From: Eumeta japonica
Lineage: Eukaryota > Arthropoda > Insecta > Lepidoptera > Psychidae
DNA: 64,000 nt
Assembly: GCA_005406025.1 (NCBI GenBank)
Contig: BGZK01001380.1
Span: 1 to 64,000, forward strand
Direction: 5' to 3'
A model generated the notes under the pieces. That model made no database searches and had not been told where the DNA came from. It saw nothing but the letters and a program-made list of their open reading frames with translations. Position numbers and translations under genes: made by a program. Shown one piece after another: positions 48,801-59,914 of the stretch. How positions within the stretch are numbered: the stretch's first letter is position 1; each line of letters opens with the position of its first letter.

Positions 48801-51620
48801 TGAATTTCTCTTAGTATGTAGACTTTTTCACCGTTGTTGAGGACTTACCACCAAAGCTGTAGTCTATTCTTATTTCAAGCAGTACATGAGATAGAGAAAA
48901 TTCATGTTCCAGGTTGTCGAGGCTCGAATGGGCGTCTCCATTGTCACATAACTCTAAATCACCTTATGTTATAAAAAATGGTATTTTCAATGCCGAAAAC
49001 TGGCGTATTAGAGACGAATTAATAAAGATAATATTCGAGTTATTGACGTTGTCAACAACGTCAATATTATAAGCTAATGATAAATAATTTGAAATAGGTA
49101 CCTAGTAAAGACATTTAAATAATACAGTATAATATTAAATTTTAAATGTATTTAGCAAAGCTAAGTTTACTTTTAAAGATATAAATTACCCAATCATTGA
49201 AACTGATTTGGTTTAGGACGATGGGGTGACATTTCTATATTTATCTCCAATAATGACCACCTATTACCGATCTTATTTCACGTTACTTCAGATGCTGTAT
49301 TTATTTAAATTACAAAAACAGTATGTAGTTACAACAACATGTATACATATATTTTTTTGAATTTTTTTTGATTTTTTAAAATATAGACATGTGATAAATA
49401 GAATGTATAATAAAAATGTCATTTACATTTAACCATACATTAATTCAAATAAAAAAATATATTGTTTGAAATGGATATTTTATAAGGATTGTATATAGTC
49501 ATGTAGTTCTTTCTGATCCCGATTGTGCCGTATCTTTTTCCAATACCGGTCGTAATACCGATCTTGTCTTGGGGGATTGTTGCTATTTTTCTGACTTTCA
49601 TAAATTTTTTTTGTTAAAGAATAATTTGTGCCATAGACTAGAAAATAATCCGATTCTGTGCAAGATTTAATAATAATTCGTTCAGTCATTTCGAAAATTA
49701 CCGTGAATAAACAGATAGACGAGTACTTAAATGTATTGTATTATATATATACATTTATAAAATTTAGTAATAAAAAAAATATGCTCAACGTTATTTGTGC
49801 GTACATAGTCTAATAAAACATATCTACTAATTAGAGAAGATTTATGTAAAACTATTTTTTATGATAGAAATCTTAACTATATCAAATTTAAATTCAACTA
49901 ATGATAAACACAATAACAAAATCGTCTATAAGTTTTTATAAATGTTTGTAATTTGTATACCAAAACTAAATTTATATTGTAGATAAATAGGACAAGTGTT
50001 AAGCATGTTCACGTATTAAGTGTTTATGAAATAAATATTTTTATAAAATTGAAACATCTTGGATAATTATTTTTGACCCTTTTTCATTGAAAAATGACAT
50101 GATTTGATTTTCTCTTTTTCAAGGCACTGAAAGCCGTTACTCTTTCAGAGTGCTGTGTGGTGAGGCTGGAACTGGTAGGTTTTGGAGGACGACTGTAAGT
50201 GCGTGGCATCTGCGGATGCATCGCTATTTTCGCTACTACCATTACCACTTTTTATATTTATTTATTGTTTGTGCTCTGTTGACAAAAAATAAATATAAAT
50301 TCTTACACATGCAGACTTATTTTGATGTATCTATGAAATTATGAGTTGAACCGTGTCAACAAATTATTAAAGAATTGTCCACGCAACACGCAACAAAAAA
50401 AAAGACAGTGTCCACGCAAGAATAGATTTTATCAATTCATAAATATTGCTGAAAAGCTACTTTCGGTGTTTTTATATTTCTGTCAACATATTAGGTTATT
50501 TTATAACCCAAAAGTTGAAATATAGGAATTGGGCACACTGAATGCTTGTATTTAAAATATCCAAATTTCATGTATCTTATTTATTTATTAGAAAATAACA
50601 AGATATATACTTTTATGAAAGCTTCTTACGCACACGAGAAAATCAATACTTATAATGTATTACGAAGCGAAACCTAACAAGTTCTATGCGAGTTTGGCTT
50701 ACATTTGAGATTGCGTGCGAAGCAACCTAAATATTTTGTGGGCCAATATGAACCCCGTCTCTTCAACTAAATAAAGAAATAATATCGAAAGACTCCCGAG
50801 AACAGTTTCAATATAATTTTAGAAAGCCAGGAAGAGTAAGCCGTTCTGGTCTGCATCCCTCTTTAAAATAGTCTGCGCCGGCACAATAAACAGCTCGCGC
50901 GGTCAGGTATGTAGGTAAGTTTACATTTTAACTGCCGGTTGATTTGAAATGTTGCTTTTTGTATGATTTTATGGGGTATTAAATGTTTTATGGTAATAAA
51001 AACTTTGAAGTAAATTTCATTAATCAAATCCAAGTTATATAGCGTATTAATTTCGTATTATAAATTTATACCCAGTTGTAATTTTCAAAGGCGAATTTTT
51101 GATAGAATGAGCTGCTTATATACAATAAGTATATAAGCAGCTCATTATATGCAATAAGAAATTTTATTTGATAAATAATTTTCAGAAGATTTATAAAATG
51201 GCATAAATGAAAAAAAAACAAAATTAATATTTGTTCATGAGAATCAGGTAAACAGAAAAAAAAAATTGATCTTATATATTATGTCAATATTGATTGAAAA
51301 CAAAAATAGAGTATTTATATGAGTATTAATTTCCATTTTTTGTATTTTAGTTATATGTCCTATTCATTTTGTAATTTCCAACAAATATAATATAGTTATT
51401 ATACTACAATGTATGAACATACAATGAATGTTGTTAGACTACCTATAAGAATAATAGGATTAATATTCTAATTAAAAATATAAAAGAATCATTGTGACGC
51501 ATGAAAATCAACATACAATTTACTACTTTTATTTATAATCAAAAAACGTACAGTTATTTTAAAGTAATTAATTAACTACTTAACTAAGTTAAACAAACAT
51601 TATCGTCATCAAAATTTTTA
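48801..51620. other. AT-rich sequence, no recognised gene
   Basis: It holds a 24-bp inverted repeat near 49044-49067 (ATTGACGTTGT/ACAACGTCAAT) and the 41-bp hairpin at 51106-51146. The minus-strand 69-codon ORF at 49480-49689 and plus-strand 64-codon ORF at 50150-50344 have no known motif. Confidence 0.45.
51106..51146. repeat. 17-bp perfect inverted repeat, 7-base loop
   Basis: AATGAGCTGCTTATATA and its exact complement flank CAATAAG. No T-run or gene lies next to it. The arms are identical, implying recent origin. Confidence 0.9.
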
Positions 51621-51629
51621 TTAACTAAA

Positions 51630-52809
51630 AAATCAGAAAAAAGAAATTTGATGCTGATGAACACAGCGGCCCCGAAATGGTATGATTTGCTAAAAGTATA
51701 TAAAGAGGGTGAATCGGTCCGTCCGGCAGTATCATGTGTGCAGGCGTCAACATATAAACTAGCTAAATACATTAATAATATAATAAAACAAAAAGATCCA
51801 TTCCAATATAATTCAATTAATAGTTTAAACCTGGTAAACAAAATTAAAGATGTGGTCCTTCCAAATTATAGCAAATCAATCTCATTCGACAGTTTGTTTA
51901 CTAATGTTCCTTTTAGAGAACGCCTAATAATTATAAAAGATAAGTTAGAAAAACAAAAACTACATTTAGGCAAGAAGGGCAATATCTTAAAATTAACGGA
52001 TTGTGTATGACTCAAAATTATTTACGTTATAATAATAATTTTTATATATAAAAGGAGGTCTAGTTATGGGTTCACCTTTAAGCTTATTAATGGCCGAAAT
52101 TTTTATGGATGAATCCGAAAATAAGCACATAGTAAACAATAGTAATATCCTGTGTTACTTTAGATATGTGGTCGATATTGTTATATGTTGTCTGGGTAAT
52201 TCGATAGAATTAGAACTTTTTAAAAATTATATTATTAATATACTCTCCAAAATCCAGTTTAAACTCGAGGAGAAAACAAACAATTCAATATTTTTTTAGA
52301 TTTGACTTTAACTAGAAAAAGTAATAGACATGAATTTAAAGCATACAGAAAACCCACTTGCACAGATACTACAATACCCATTTCTTCTTTTCATCCATGG
52401 CAACGCAAATCGGCGGCTTACAAATCTATTATACATCAGTTATTCACTATAGCCCTGATCAATCAGAATTTCTCATTCGAATTAAATACCATTTGACACT
52501 GGCAAACGGATGCAATAAGAAATGTGTTGATGGATTCATTGATAAAAAGGAAAAAACTATTATAAGGAACAGTATCTATCCAACACGATGAAAAGACCAA
52601 AAGAAATTTGTAGCTAGTTTGACATGGTACAATTTCGGAGAAAATTTCAACATGTGATTAAAAAAACATAATATATTTATACGGCTTTTAAAACAAACAA
52701 CAATTTAAAAACTTTATGTAACAATAACGATAAATTGCAAAGTAATAAAAAATGCGGAATTCATAAATTAACTTGTGATGAATGTAAATCGATATATATA
52801 TCGATTTAA

Positions 52810-52857
<48 letters not shown>

Positions 52858-53125
52858 ACAAACCGGATGTTGTTTTGGAACTAGATAAAAAGATCATATT
52901 TCGGCCTTTAAAAATAATAAATCAGACAGATCTCATTTGGCAAAAATTTAATAGAAACCGGTCATAAGCTCAACAATGATCACAATTGCATGTGTTTCGC
53001 ATGTTTGTGAGAAGGGGTTACGTTTAAATGTTTTGGAACCTTTCGAAATTTTAAAACATGAAGAGAAAAATAGTATGCTCAATAACCAAATTAACTTTAT
53101 AAATCGCCATTATTGGACGCTTGCC
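51630..53125 (+). mobile_element. Penelope-like retroelement, RT plus GIY-YIG nuclease, degraded
   Basis: From 51648 the frame gives AAPKWYDLLKVYKEGESVRP, then AVSCVQASTYKLAKYI and SISFDSLFTNVP (RT motif A region, Asp present). From 52066 it gives MGSPLSLLMAEIFMDESE (motif B) and RYVVDIVICCLGN, where YVDD has become YVVD. From 52302 comes LTRKSNRHEFKAYRKPTCTDT. The C-terminal GIY-YIG domain follows: KCGIHKLTCDECKSIYI, then after a (TA)n insert IGQTGCCFGTR(stop)KDHISAFKN, HLAK, ETGHKLNNDHNC, and in another frame VCEKGLRLNVLEPFEILKHE. This RT + GIY-YIG order is diagnostic of Penelope-like elements. Stops, frameshifts and the YVVD change make it dead. Confidence 0.92.
52814..52855 (+). repeat. 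(TA)21 microsatellite inside the Penelope GIY-YIG motif
   Basis: It lies exactly between codons for KSIYI and IGQTG, where an intact element would read continuously. Just before it is a 22-bp palindrome AAATCGATATATATATCG then ATTT (52787-52808). Confidence 0.95.
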
Positions 53126-55030
53126 TGTAACTATTTGGATAATGGTTGGTGATGGTTAGTTTGTGACAATTGACAGGCATGTCTATTGGTGGTGGTCTGT
53201 GGCTGCTGGTAAGGATGCTTTCTTCACCCTTTGACTATTGTATGACCGTGTTTCACGTAACGAGGTTGCGTCCGCATTTGTCGGTTATTTTTTAACATTC
53301 CTTACACCCTGGTAGATGTGACTGTCTGTATTTTCCTGAGGATGTGTGCCGAGTTGGCATGTAACATACGTAGAAATTAACATTATAACGATTAGCGGAC
53401 TAAGATAATTATAAAAATTAACACTTACTTGGGTGTTCGATATCTGTCAATCCTCTGGAATCAATATTCAATCCTTTGGATAGAGATTCGTAGTGGAGAG
53501 GCAGATTCGAGGGTCAGCGGTGGGTTGCATGCTGCATGTTAATGCATGTTGCAGGCAAACGTGTATAAATAGTGTTAAATTATTAATCACGTGATAGTAA
53601 AGTAATCGAAGAATACGCCATGTCTAATTCAAATGGACCACAGGATACGTATATTTGAAAATGTTACATATAGATTTTCAATATTTGCTGCGCACAACTG
53701 TCAGCAATTTTAAATTAGACGTCAGTACGAATTTGGGACTAAAGTCATAGGAAAACAGAGTTAATTTTGCTTTGAAAGAGTATTCTAAAATATTTTTTGG
53801 GTATGATTTAAGCTCTCACAACCTATATTAGTCCCTCAACTTTTTTACTGCTGTTAGACAAACGTAGACCATTAGGGTCTAGGTTTAAGCATATACGAAT
53901 GAAGGTACAGACATTTTATGAAGAAGCAATAACGTCTTAAGATAATATCAGGGAATTCTTGTTTTTGCACAAATCGGTAACAGAACAAAATAAAGACCGG
54001 GGTTGGAAATTAAAAAAAATTGATCTTGAGCTCGAACGTATAGGTTTTGCGAAGCTTTCGTAAATCGACAGAAATGACTGTACCTGTTACAGAAATTTTA
54101 TTTTGACAAGACTGTCCGTTTACTTTCCTAAAATCGGATAACTATTTATTACATACCAAAATAGACAATTTTTTTTTACTGATCTATATTGCGATTATAC
54201 AAAATAAATAATTTACACAAAAGGTCGTTAGAGTGAACGCAATTGGTTTCGACAGTTCCCGAACAAAATCCGATGAAAAATGAATCCGCGCAGCCCTCTA
54301 ACGAACAAGATGACTCAACATTTCTTAATTAGAAGACGGGTTGTTTTCTCTTTTCATTGCATAGTTTTCGCCTCAAACACTAGGTCACTACTGGACGTAA
54401 CTTCAGTGCGGATGTAGAGATCAAGTTTAGAAGAGCCATAGACTGAAGTTTCTTGAAAAAGCTACGTCTAGAACCTGATTGACTGACGTATTTATGCGCA
54501 ACCGAAATTAGTGTAAATACGAGCGTGAAATTTTGTACACGACTCACTTTTATGGTGTAGACGAGTACTAGGAAAGGATTATTGGGAAATTTGATTCTTA
54601 ACAAAGTTAAAATTTGAAATATTTTTGTGTGAAAATATTAAAAAATTATAACCGTTAAAGTGAAATTTATTATATTAGTTACATAAAAAAGTACATATTT
54701 CTTTTTAAAAAACGGTGAAAGGGGTAAAATAACGAATAAAATATTAAATGGAAAATCGAAGCTGCTGTAATTTAAAATTTACATTTATGTATCAACTTAT
54801 CATTAACTACTGTTAAAAAAAATATTTTGGAATATAATGGATTACATACACAAATAGAGCTACAAATTAAGTGATTTAGCTAAAAGATGTAAGTGAATTT
54901 AAAAAATAAACAATAATTTAAAAATAAAAAAAAATATTACAGAAACACCGTCTCGGGTTTGTCCTAGTCTGATAGTCTTTATTAGATTAACAGCATTGCC
55001 AAATCGGATAGCTACAGATAGGGTTTAGAA
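53126..55030. other. sequence between the Penelope-like element and the minus-strand LINE
   Basis: The first 400 bp could be Penelope 3' untranslated sequence. The remainder is AT-rich with an unassigned 74-codon minus-strand ORF (54380-54604). No gene is recognised. Confidence 0.4.
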
Positions 55031-56480
55031 CAGGTAAGATCCAGAAAGGGGGTAGCCCCCCTTTGTCTCAGAATTTCCTGCCCAAATCTCTTGCGAACGG
55101 ATTTGAATAGGAGAGTCCAACCGAAGTGTCATAATCACCCAAGAGAGTGGTCCTTCAGAAATGTGCCAAAGTTCGATGAAGGCAGCGCATCCAACCATAC
55201 TCTAAACTCTGGGGTGAAAGCTCAGTTTAGCTTCATTATTAGTATTGACTGTTTTCTTTAATAGACGTTGGCTTTGCTACCTATTTCATGCCAAGAGCGC
55301 TGTCTACCAGGAAGCTCCAGAATGTAATGATCTAGATGACAGGAAGAACAAACAGTAAGTGCGTCATTTTCGAAGGGAATTTGTAGCTTGGTAGATTCAC
55401 GTGAAAGGATATTGGCAGCAAGTTCCACCACCTTTGGAGCAAACTCAAGAAAAGCAGGTAGGCCAATATCGTATAACCATCGGGTACCCAGGCTGCGGTA
55501 AAATATCGTAGCAAAGTTGTTTAGAGTCTAATTACCATTCAAAGCGACACTGACGATACTTTCGACGGTCTGGCTCACAGTTTCGTTGGTTTCAGCAATG
55601 TGTGAAAAAAATAATCAAGTGAAGAATGTGCGGACTAAATATGAAAATTGAAGGGTTGAGAAGCGAAAACGTATTAGGAGTAGAGCAAAATGTGCTGCAA
55701 GTTATAAAAAGTGTTTAAAGGAGTATGAAGGGAGCAATTTTCGGGATTTCAAAGCATCTGGGATGGCTTCAGGGTAAAATTAAAAAACCTAGAAGATAAA
55801 AATCCTCGGTATCTAGTTTTCTAAGACAAGTCACCATCGCTGCAAACAAAGCCTCAAACTTGTCTGTATTGACATGCAGACTCATTGCGGTTAATTGCAG
55901 AATCAAAACAAGAATGTGTTTTCATCTGATTCTGGATCGACATCTATTTTACCATCATCCAAGTACCACAGATTAAGGAGAGAAGTGAGTTCTGTCATTA
56001 AGTTTTGAATTACTAAGCTGATCAAGAGAGGTTCCAACAGATCCCCTTGTTGAATCCCTGTCTGTGATAAAATAATATTATTTTCGTAGAAAAGATCGCT
56101 TTTACACACGTACACTTTAAAAGAAACGGATATAAAATGGGTAACTTTTTGATTAGTACACCAAAAACTACGCTGCTTTCAATGATACTGAATTCGGTAT
56201 TGATGTCAACTTTGGTAATAATTTTGCGCGCGTTCTCAGAAGCCATCAATATGTTCCGGGTCGAATGTATTGTGGCTTCGTATCCAAAGCGAATACCGAA
56301 TCCGAGTGGTGGGGCTGAAGGAAAAACGATATTTCGTCTTTTACCTTTTGACAGCAAATCTCAGCTACCAGTCTTCGGAAGGTATTACAAATAGATTTAA
56401 TAATATACCAAGTAGCAAAATTTAGTTTTATAATTGTTCCAAACCATGGTTTCACCAGGACTATAGAGGATTTATAAGCG
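55030..56480 (-). mobile_element. LINE reverse transcriptase, C-terminal part (minus strand), degraded
   Basis: Reading leftwards on the minus strand: FRRLVAEICCQKVKDEISFF (fingers/palm start, about 56355), LGFGIRFGYEATIHSTRN and ITKVDINTEFSIIESS (motif A Asp), then LPILYPFLLKC, SQTGIQQGDLLEPLLISLV (motif B) and LWYLDDGKIDVD (intact YxDD). LTAMSLHVNTDKFEALF, YFTAAWVPDGYT and WLDALPSSNFGTFLKDHSLG follow near 55170. These are successive blocks of one retroelement RT in several frames. It is interrupted near 56480; its N-terminal part resumes at 58330. Confidence 0.88.
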
Positions 56481-57429
56481 CTTAAAATTTCGGATAAGGG
56501 CTTATTTTATAAGTCTATTTGTACCTTTATATATATATATAATGCACCTTTGAAATGTTTCTCACGCCGATATTATTCCTATACGCACTCCGAAATACTT
56601 TTATAAGTTCATTTATGAAGAGTAGTGGATGGAACACAATCAACATGTTAAGCTTAGTCGATTATTTATATTTTTCTATTAATGTCAACCACAAACTAAT
56701 TTGTAATTAAATTACAAATTATAATTAAATTACATTTGTAATTAAATTACAAATTATAAAGTGGTTGAATAATTATTGATTGATGTAGTATATTCGCAGG
56801 GAAACATAAACTTTTGTGAAATCTACCACGTTTTTGGTAAAAATTTTAACGCGCTTCTTCAAATTGTAATATTTACATATCAGTATGTATCATTTTATTT
56901 ATCAAACGTTTAAGGCATCTGCCATTTCCTCAGCTAGAATTTTGAAATGCGTTATAAAGCTATAATGGATTTAACTGGTTTTCTAACGACCAGTCTCAAA
57001 ATCAAAGAACACGTCATGATCACCAAATTTAGATAAAATATAGTTATACTTAAAATTCTGTAGACACTATAATTTTCTCAGGGGGTCTTTGTGACATCGA
57101 TTTTCAATCACAGATGTTTTATGTTTACAATTGTAAAAAACTCATATAACTTGATTAAATTCCACTACTTTTTAATTTCATCCTGACACGTTCCGAGTCC
57201 TTGGATACTAATTTTGACAATGATGGACAGTAATTGTTGAAAATAAAACAAAATAATACTTATTCGTTTCGAGTTTTTTTAAAGTAAAGAAGTATTTTTT
57301 AAATTAATAGAAACCCTTTTTTGTTTAATTTTGTTTTCCACATATTTTATAATTACTGTCATTACGGCGTCTCTGTTTTTATAATAGTGTTTTAATTTTC
57401 TGGCCGTTGACATGAAATCTTAAAGAAAT

Positions 57430-57720
57430 CCAAAAGTTGTTTACGATACGGAGTACATGCTTAACGGCACGCCGTCGCTCTGCCTTCAGTGTTTTCGTGT
57501 CGCAGCCGTTATGTAAAGCGAAGAAAGCGAAAAAAATAGTAATAAAGATAGCGATGAACGTATAAGTAAGAAATTGCGTAAACTGGAGGAGGACCCGCGC
57601 GGGCGTCGACGTCGATCAGTGTCGACGAATGCCGACAAATACCGGGGATCGCCACCTTCACAAACTGTGCACACTCCACACACACACTCCAAAGTGCCAC
57701 CGTATTTATAATAATAACGC
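57430..57720 (+). mobile_element. possible DIRS-type element, 5' end and gag-like N-terminus
   Basis: A GC-rich block opens with GCACGCCGTCGCTCTGCC. ATG is followed at once by TAA and then an open frame from 57518: SEESEKNSNKDSDERISKKL, then RKLEEDPRGRRRRSVSTNAD. An N-terminal Ser/Asp/Lys-rich stretch with 'ISKKLRKLEE' is what I recall from gag-like proteins of DIRS elements. The link rests mainly on the DIRS-type RT that follows 60 bp downstream; alone it would be weak. Confidence 0.4.
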
Positions 57721-57781
57721 GCGCCATAATTTTTAATAAGTTTTTAATAATAGACTAAAGTAATATAAGTATCACACTGGT

Positions 57782-58150
57782 ATGTTGATGCGAATGGTTT
57801 TCGAGACAAGAAACAAACTAAAAAACCGGAATGAATTGAAACAATTTCAATCTGAAATTAATAAATTATTAAGCAAAGGAATGATTTTATCTGGCTCTAG
57901 ATATAAAAATGACTTTTTGTCCAGTATTTTTTTCGTACCCAAATCGAATGGTGAACAAAGGTTTATTATTAATTTAAAAAGGTTTAACAAATATATCAAA
58001 ATCTAACATTTTAAGACGAAAGATTTGAGAACAATAATTAAAATAATCTAATTGCTTCTTTACAACTCTAGACTTAAGAGATGCACATTGTTCATCCTCT
58101 ATTCACTATTCAATATCCATATATTGACCGATTTTTGACCCAAAATGATT
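57782..58150 (+). mobile_element. DIRS-like reverse transcriptase fragment
   Basis: The frame reads ELKQFQSEINKLLSKGMILS, NDFLSSIFFVPKSNGEQRF and IINLKRFNKYIK, then after a stop HFKTKDLRTIIKII. In a third frame it gives TLDLRDAHCSSSIHYSI. The order matches 'ei..LLskGaI......fiS.iFlVpKpnGe.RfIlNLk.LN.fi...hFKmeDirtai.li....f..tLDLkDAyf.ipIh', typical of DIRS and related tyrosine-recombinase elements. The motif A Asp is present, but stops and frameshifts follow and the palm C-terminus, RNase H and recombinase are absent. A gypsy-type RT is the main alternative. Confidence 0.7.
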
Positions 58151-58329
58151 TCCTGTCTTTAAGGAACTCAATTTTAGCCAAATGTAAAACCGATAAAAAC
58201 TGTAAATTAATTTACAGTTGTTAAAAGTGCAGTAGCAAACACTGAAGCCATTATTAGAGCTTTATATGTCTATATGACTTTATAAAGTACTCGTCTTAGG
58301 ATAATTTACTTGTTGGGATTGTACTAGTA

Positions 58330-58995
58330 ATCGATCTAATGCCCCAGTCTTTTTAGACAACGCGCACAATGAAGCTCTAAATATGAAGAAGCAGACAACA
58401 GGGTTTAGCTGGCCACTAAATAAGAAATTAACCAGCCTGGTGACAGCTTCGAACAGACGGGGACTGTTGTTACCGGCATTGGTGAAGAAAGTCCTTTAAA
58501 GTGTTGATACTTGATTCCATCTGGACCCGAGGCTGATACAATATCAAAGGTGTAAAGAGGGTTTAAAATATCCTTGACAGCAGCGGTTAATGTTGAGTAT
58601 CAGGAGTTCGAGATTAGTGGAATAGATAAATATCAGGAAGGCCTAGATTATATGGTCTTAAGAGACAAGAGTGTTGCTTCACATTGTTCCGCTACTGACC
58701 CGTCTGAAACTAGAAGGCAGGCCGCTCTTCTCAGATCACCCTTGTAAACTTTCGATTACATTGACTGATGACTGATGAGAGATGAGCGTTTTTAGTCTGG
58801 TCTGGAAAATATTCAATGTGTGGTGAATATTACGTTTGACCTTATTCGTAAGACTGTCATGGTCATCTTTCTCATGACTCTTTAAGACTGTGAAAGTTAA
58901 AGAGAAGAGGATAAACTAGTACTAGACTTCATTGGTACAATGCATTTTTTGATAATTTCGGTTAATTTACCATCGGCTCTATTAGTCGCTCCTTT
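58330..58995 (-). mobile_element. same minus-strand LINE, N-terminal part
   Basis: Reading leftwards: SLLTFTVLKSHEKDDHDSLT then NKVKRNIHHTLN (about 58880), SKVYKGDLRRAACLLVSDGS (58745), TAAVKDILNPLYTFDIVSAS with GPDGIKYQHFKGLSSP (58540), LVNFLFSGQLNPVVC-type blocks, and FRASLCALSKKTG (about 58345). These are the residues expected just before the fingers of the RT whose remainder lies at 55030-56480. Stops and frameshifts are frequent. Confidence 0.75.
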
Positions 58996-59203
58996 GGGCA
59001 CGGCACGAAAAATCATATAGATTTTTTTTAAGATTTCCAATTTCGTGTTTCCAGTTTTGTGATGCTGGCGTAGTTGAAGTGGTTGGAGGCATTAGATAGT
59101 TGTATTGGACATTTATCACTTCCGGTGGGATATGCTGGAAGGAGATTAAAGTGAACTCCTGGGGCAGAATACCTTTGTGCAATGTGACCAATATGTATAT
59201 GTA

Positions 59204-59275
59204 TGCGGTGGAACAGCATATAATTTGGATCATATGGAACAGCATATAATTTGGATCATATGCTGTTCCATCGCA
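59204..59275. repeat. inverted repeat plus perfect 26-bp tandem duplication
   Basis: TGGAACAGCATATAATTTGG with ATCATA (26 bp) is exactly duplicated at 59209-59234 and 59235-59260. A right arm, ATATGCTGTTCCATCGCA (59258-59275), pairs with TGCGGTGGAACAGCATAT (59204-59221; 17 of 18) and with the inner copy. The compound structure fits a replication template switch. Confidence 0.85.
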
Positions 59276-59440
59276 GTTTCAAGGCAGGAAGAGAAAGAGG
59301 TGCGGGGCGGGGCGAATACTCGTAGCTATTGTCATTTATAACAATTATTTCAGCAAAAAATATAGATCATTGTATTATTTGTTATTCCGATTCCCAAAAC
59401 ATTTAATATTGGTAGAATCATGCTGTACCCAATTTCGCGG
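59276..59440. other. spacer
   Basis: No feature beyond a short GC-rich GAGGTGCGGGGCGGGGCG patch near 59297. Confidence 0.4.
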
Positions 59441-59720
59441 ATGTACGAAAATGGGCCGGCTTGGCTGGTGGGATACCACACTATCACAGAATACAGACGT
59501 AAAGTTGCAGCTTCCACTGTTACATGTCATCCTGTAAGAGAGAGTTCCATTTGCTCATTCCCCCTCTATCAGCCCATTCTCTCTTCCATCAGATACATTA
59601 TTCCTACCCGACAGGCTGACTACGTACTGATGACTCGTTTGGGATCGCGAGTGTCTATGGGCAACGGTGACCATTTACTCTCTGGTGGAGCGCATGATCC
59701 TCAAAATTGTTATAAAATAA
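59440..59720 (+). repeat. lepidopteran SINE/MITE-like repeat
   Basis: It includes GGCTTGGCTGGTGGGATACC, ACCACACTATCACAGAATAC, a pyrimidine-rich middle (CTCATTCCCCCTCTATCAGC) and GCGAGTGTCTATGGGCAACG followed by ACTCTCTGGTGGAGC. A moth repeat I recall has the order 'GGGTATTACCACCACACAGAA...CCCTATTCCC...GAGTGTCCATGGGCGACGG...TCAGGTGA'. The plus-strand 106-codon ORF across it is therefore not a gene. Confidence 0.6.
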
Positions 59721-59914
59721 GTGTGTATATTAGCTGGTAGTGATAAAAAATGAAATATAAAATTCAGTTTACTAGAAATTATTTTTTTTTCATTATTATG
59801 ATGTTCATGGAGGTGAGAAAATTTAAAAACGTTAATATTCTACCGTTCTGATATAACGGGGTCCGCGTATTGAAATATAAAGGTAAATATTGAATAAAGA
59901 ACAGGAGGAATATA

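Larger units (their letters stand above)
56480..58330 (+). mobile_element. about 1.85-kb insertion splitting the minus-strand LINE
   Basis: The two halves of the LINE protein end and resume at these approximate limits, so this stretch was inserted later or marks a rearrangement. It contains an AT-rich palindromic array near 56695-56765 (TTTGTAATTAAATTACAAAT repeats) and the DIRS-like fragments at 57430-58150. The rest (56770-57430) is AT-rich and unassigned. Exact boundaries and a target duplication were not resolved. Confidence 0.5.

Noticed and set aside
52688..52897. Minus-strand ORF rich in Tyr-Ile repeats
   Set aside because: It is the antisense of the TA microsatellite inside the Penelope-like element.
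56695..56765. Replication origin-like AT palindromes
   Set aside because: Simple TTTGTAATTAAATTACAAAT repetition explains it and nothing else supports an origin.
59420..59740. 106-codon plus-strand ORF
   Set aside because: It lies across a dispersed SINE/MITE-like repeat and has no protein motif.
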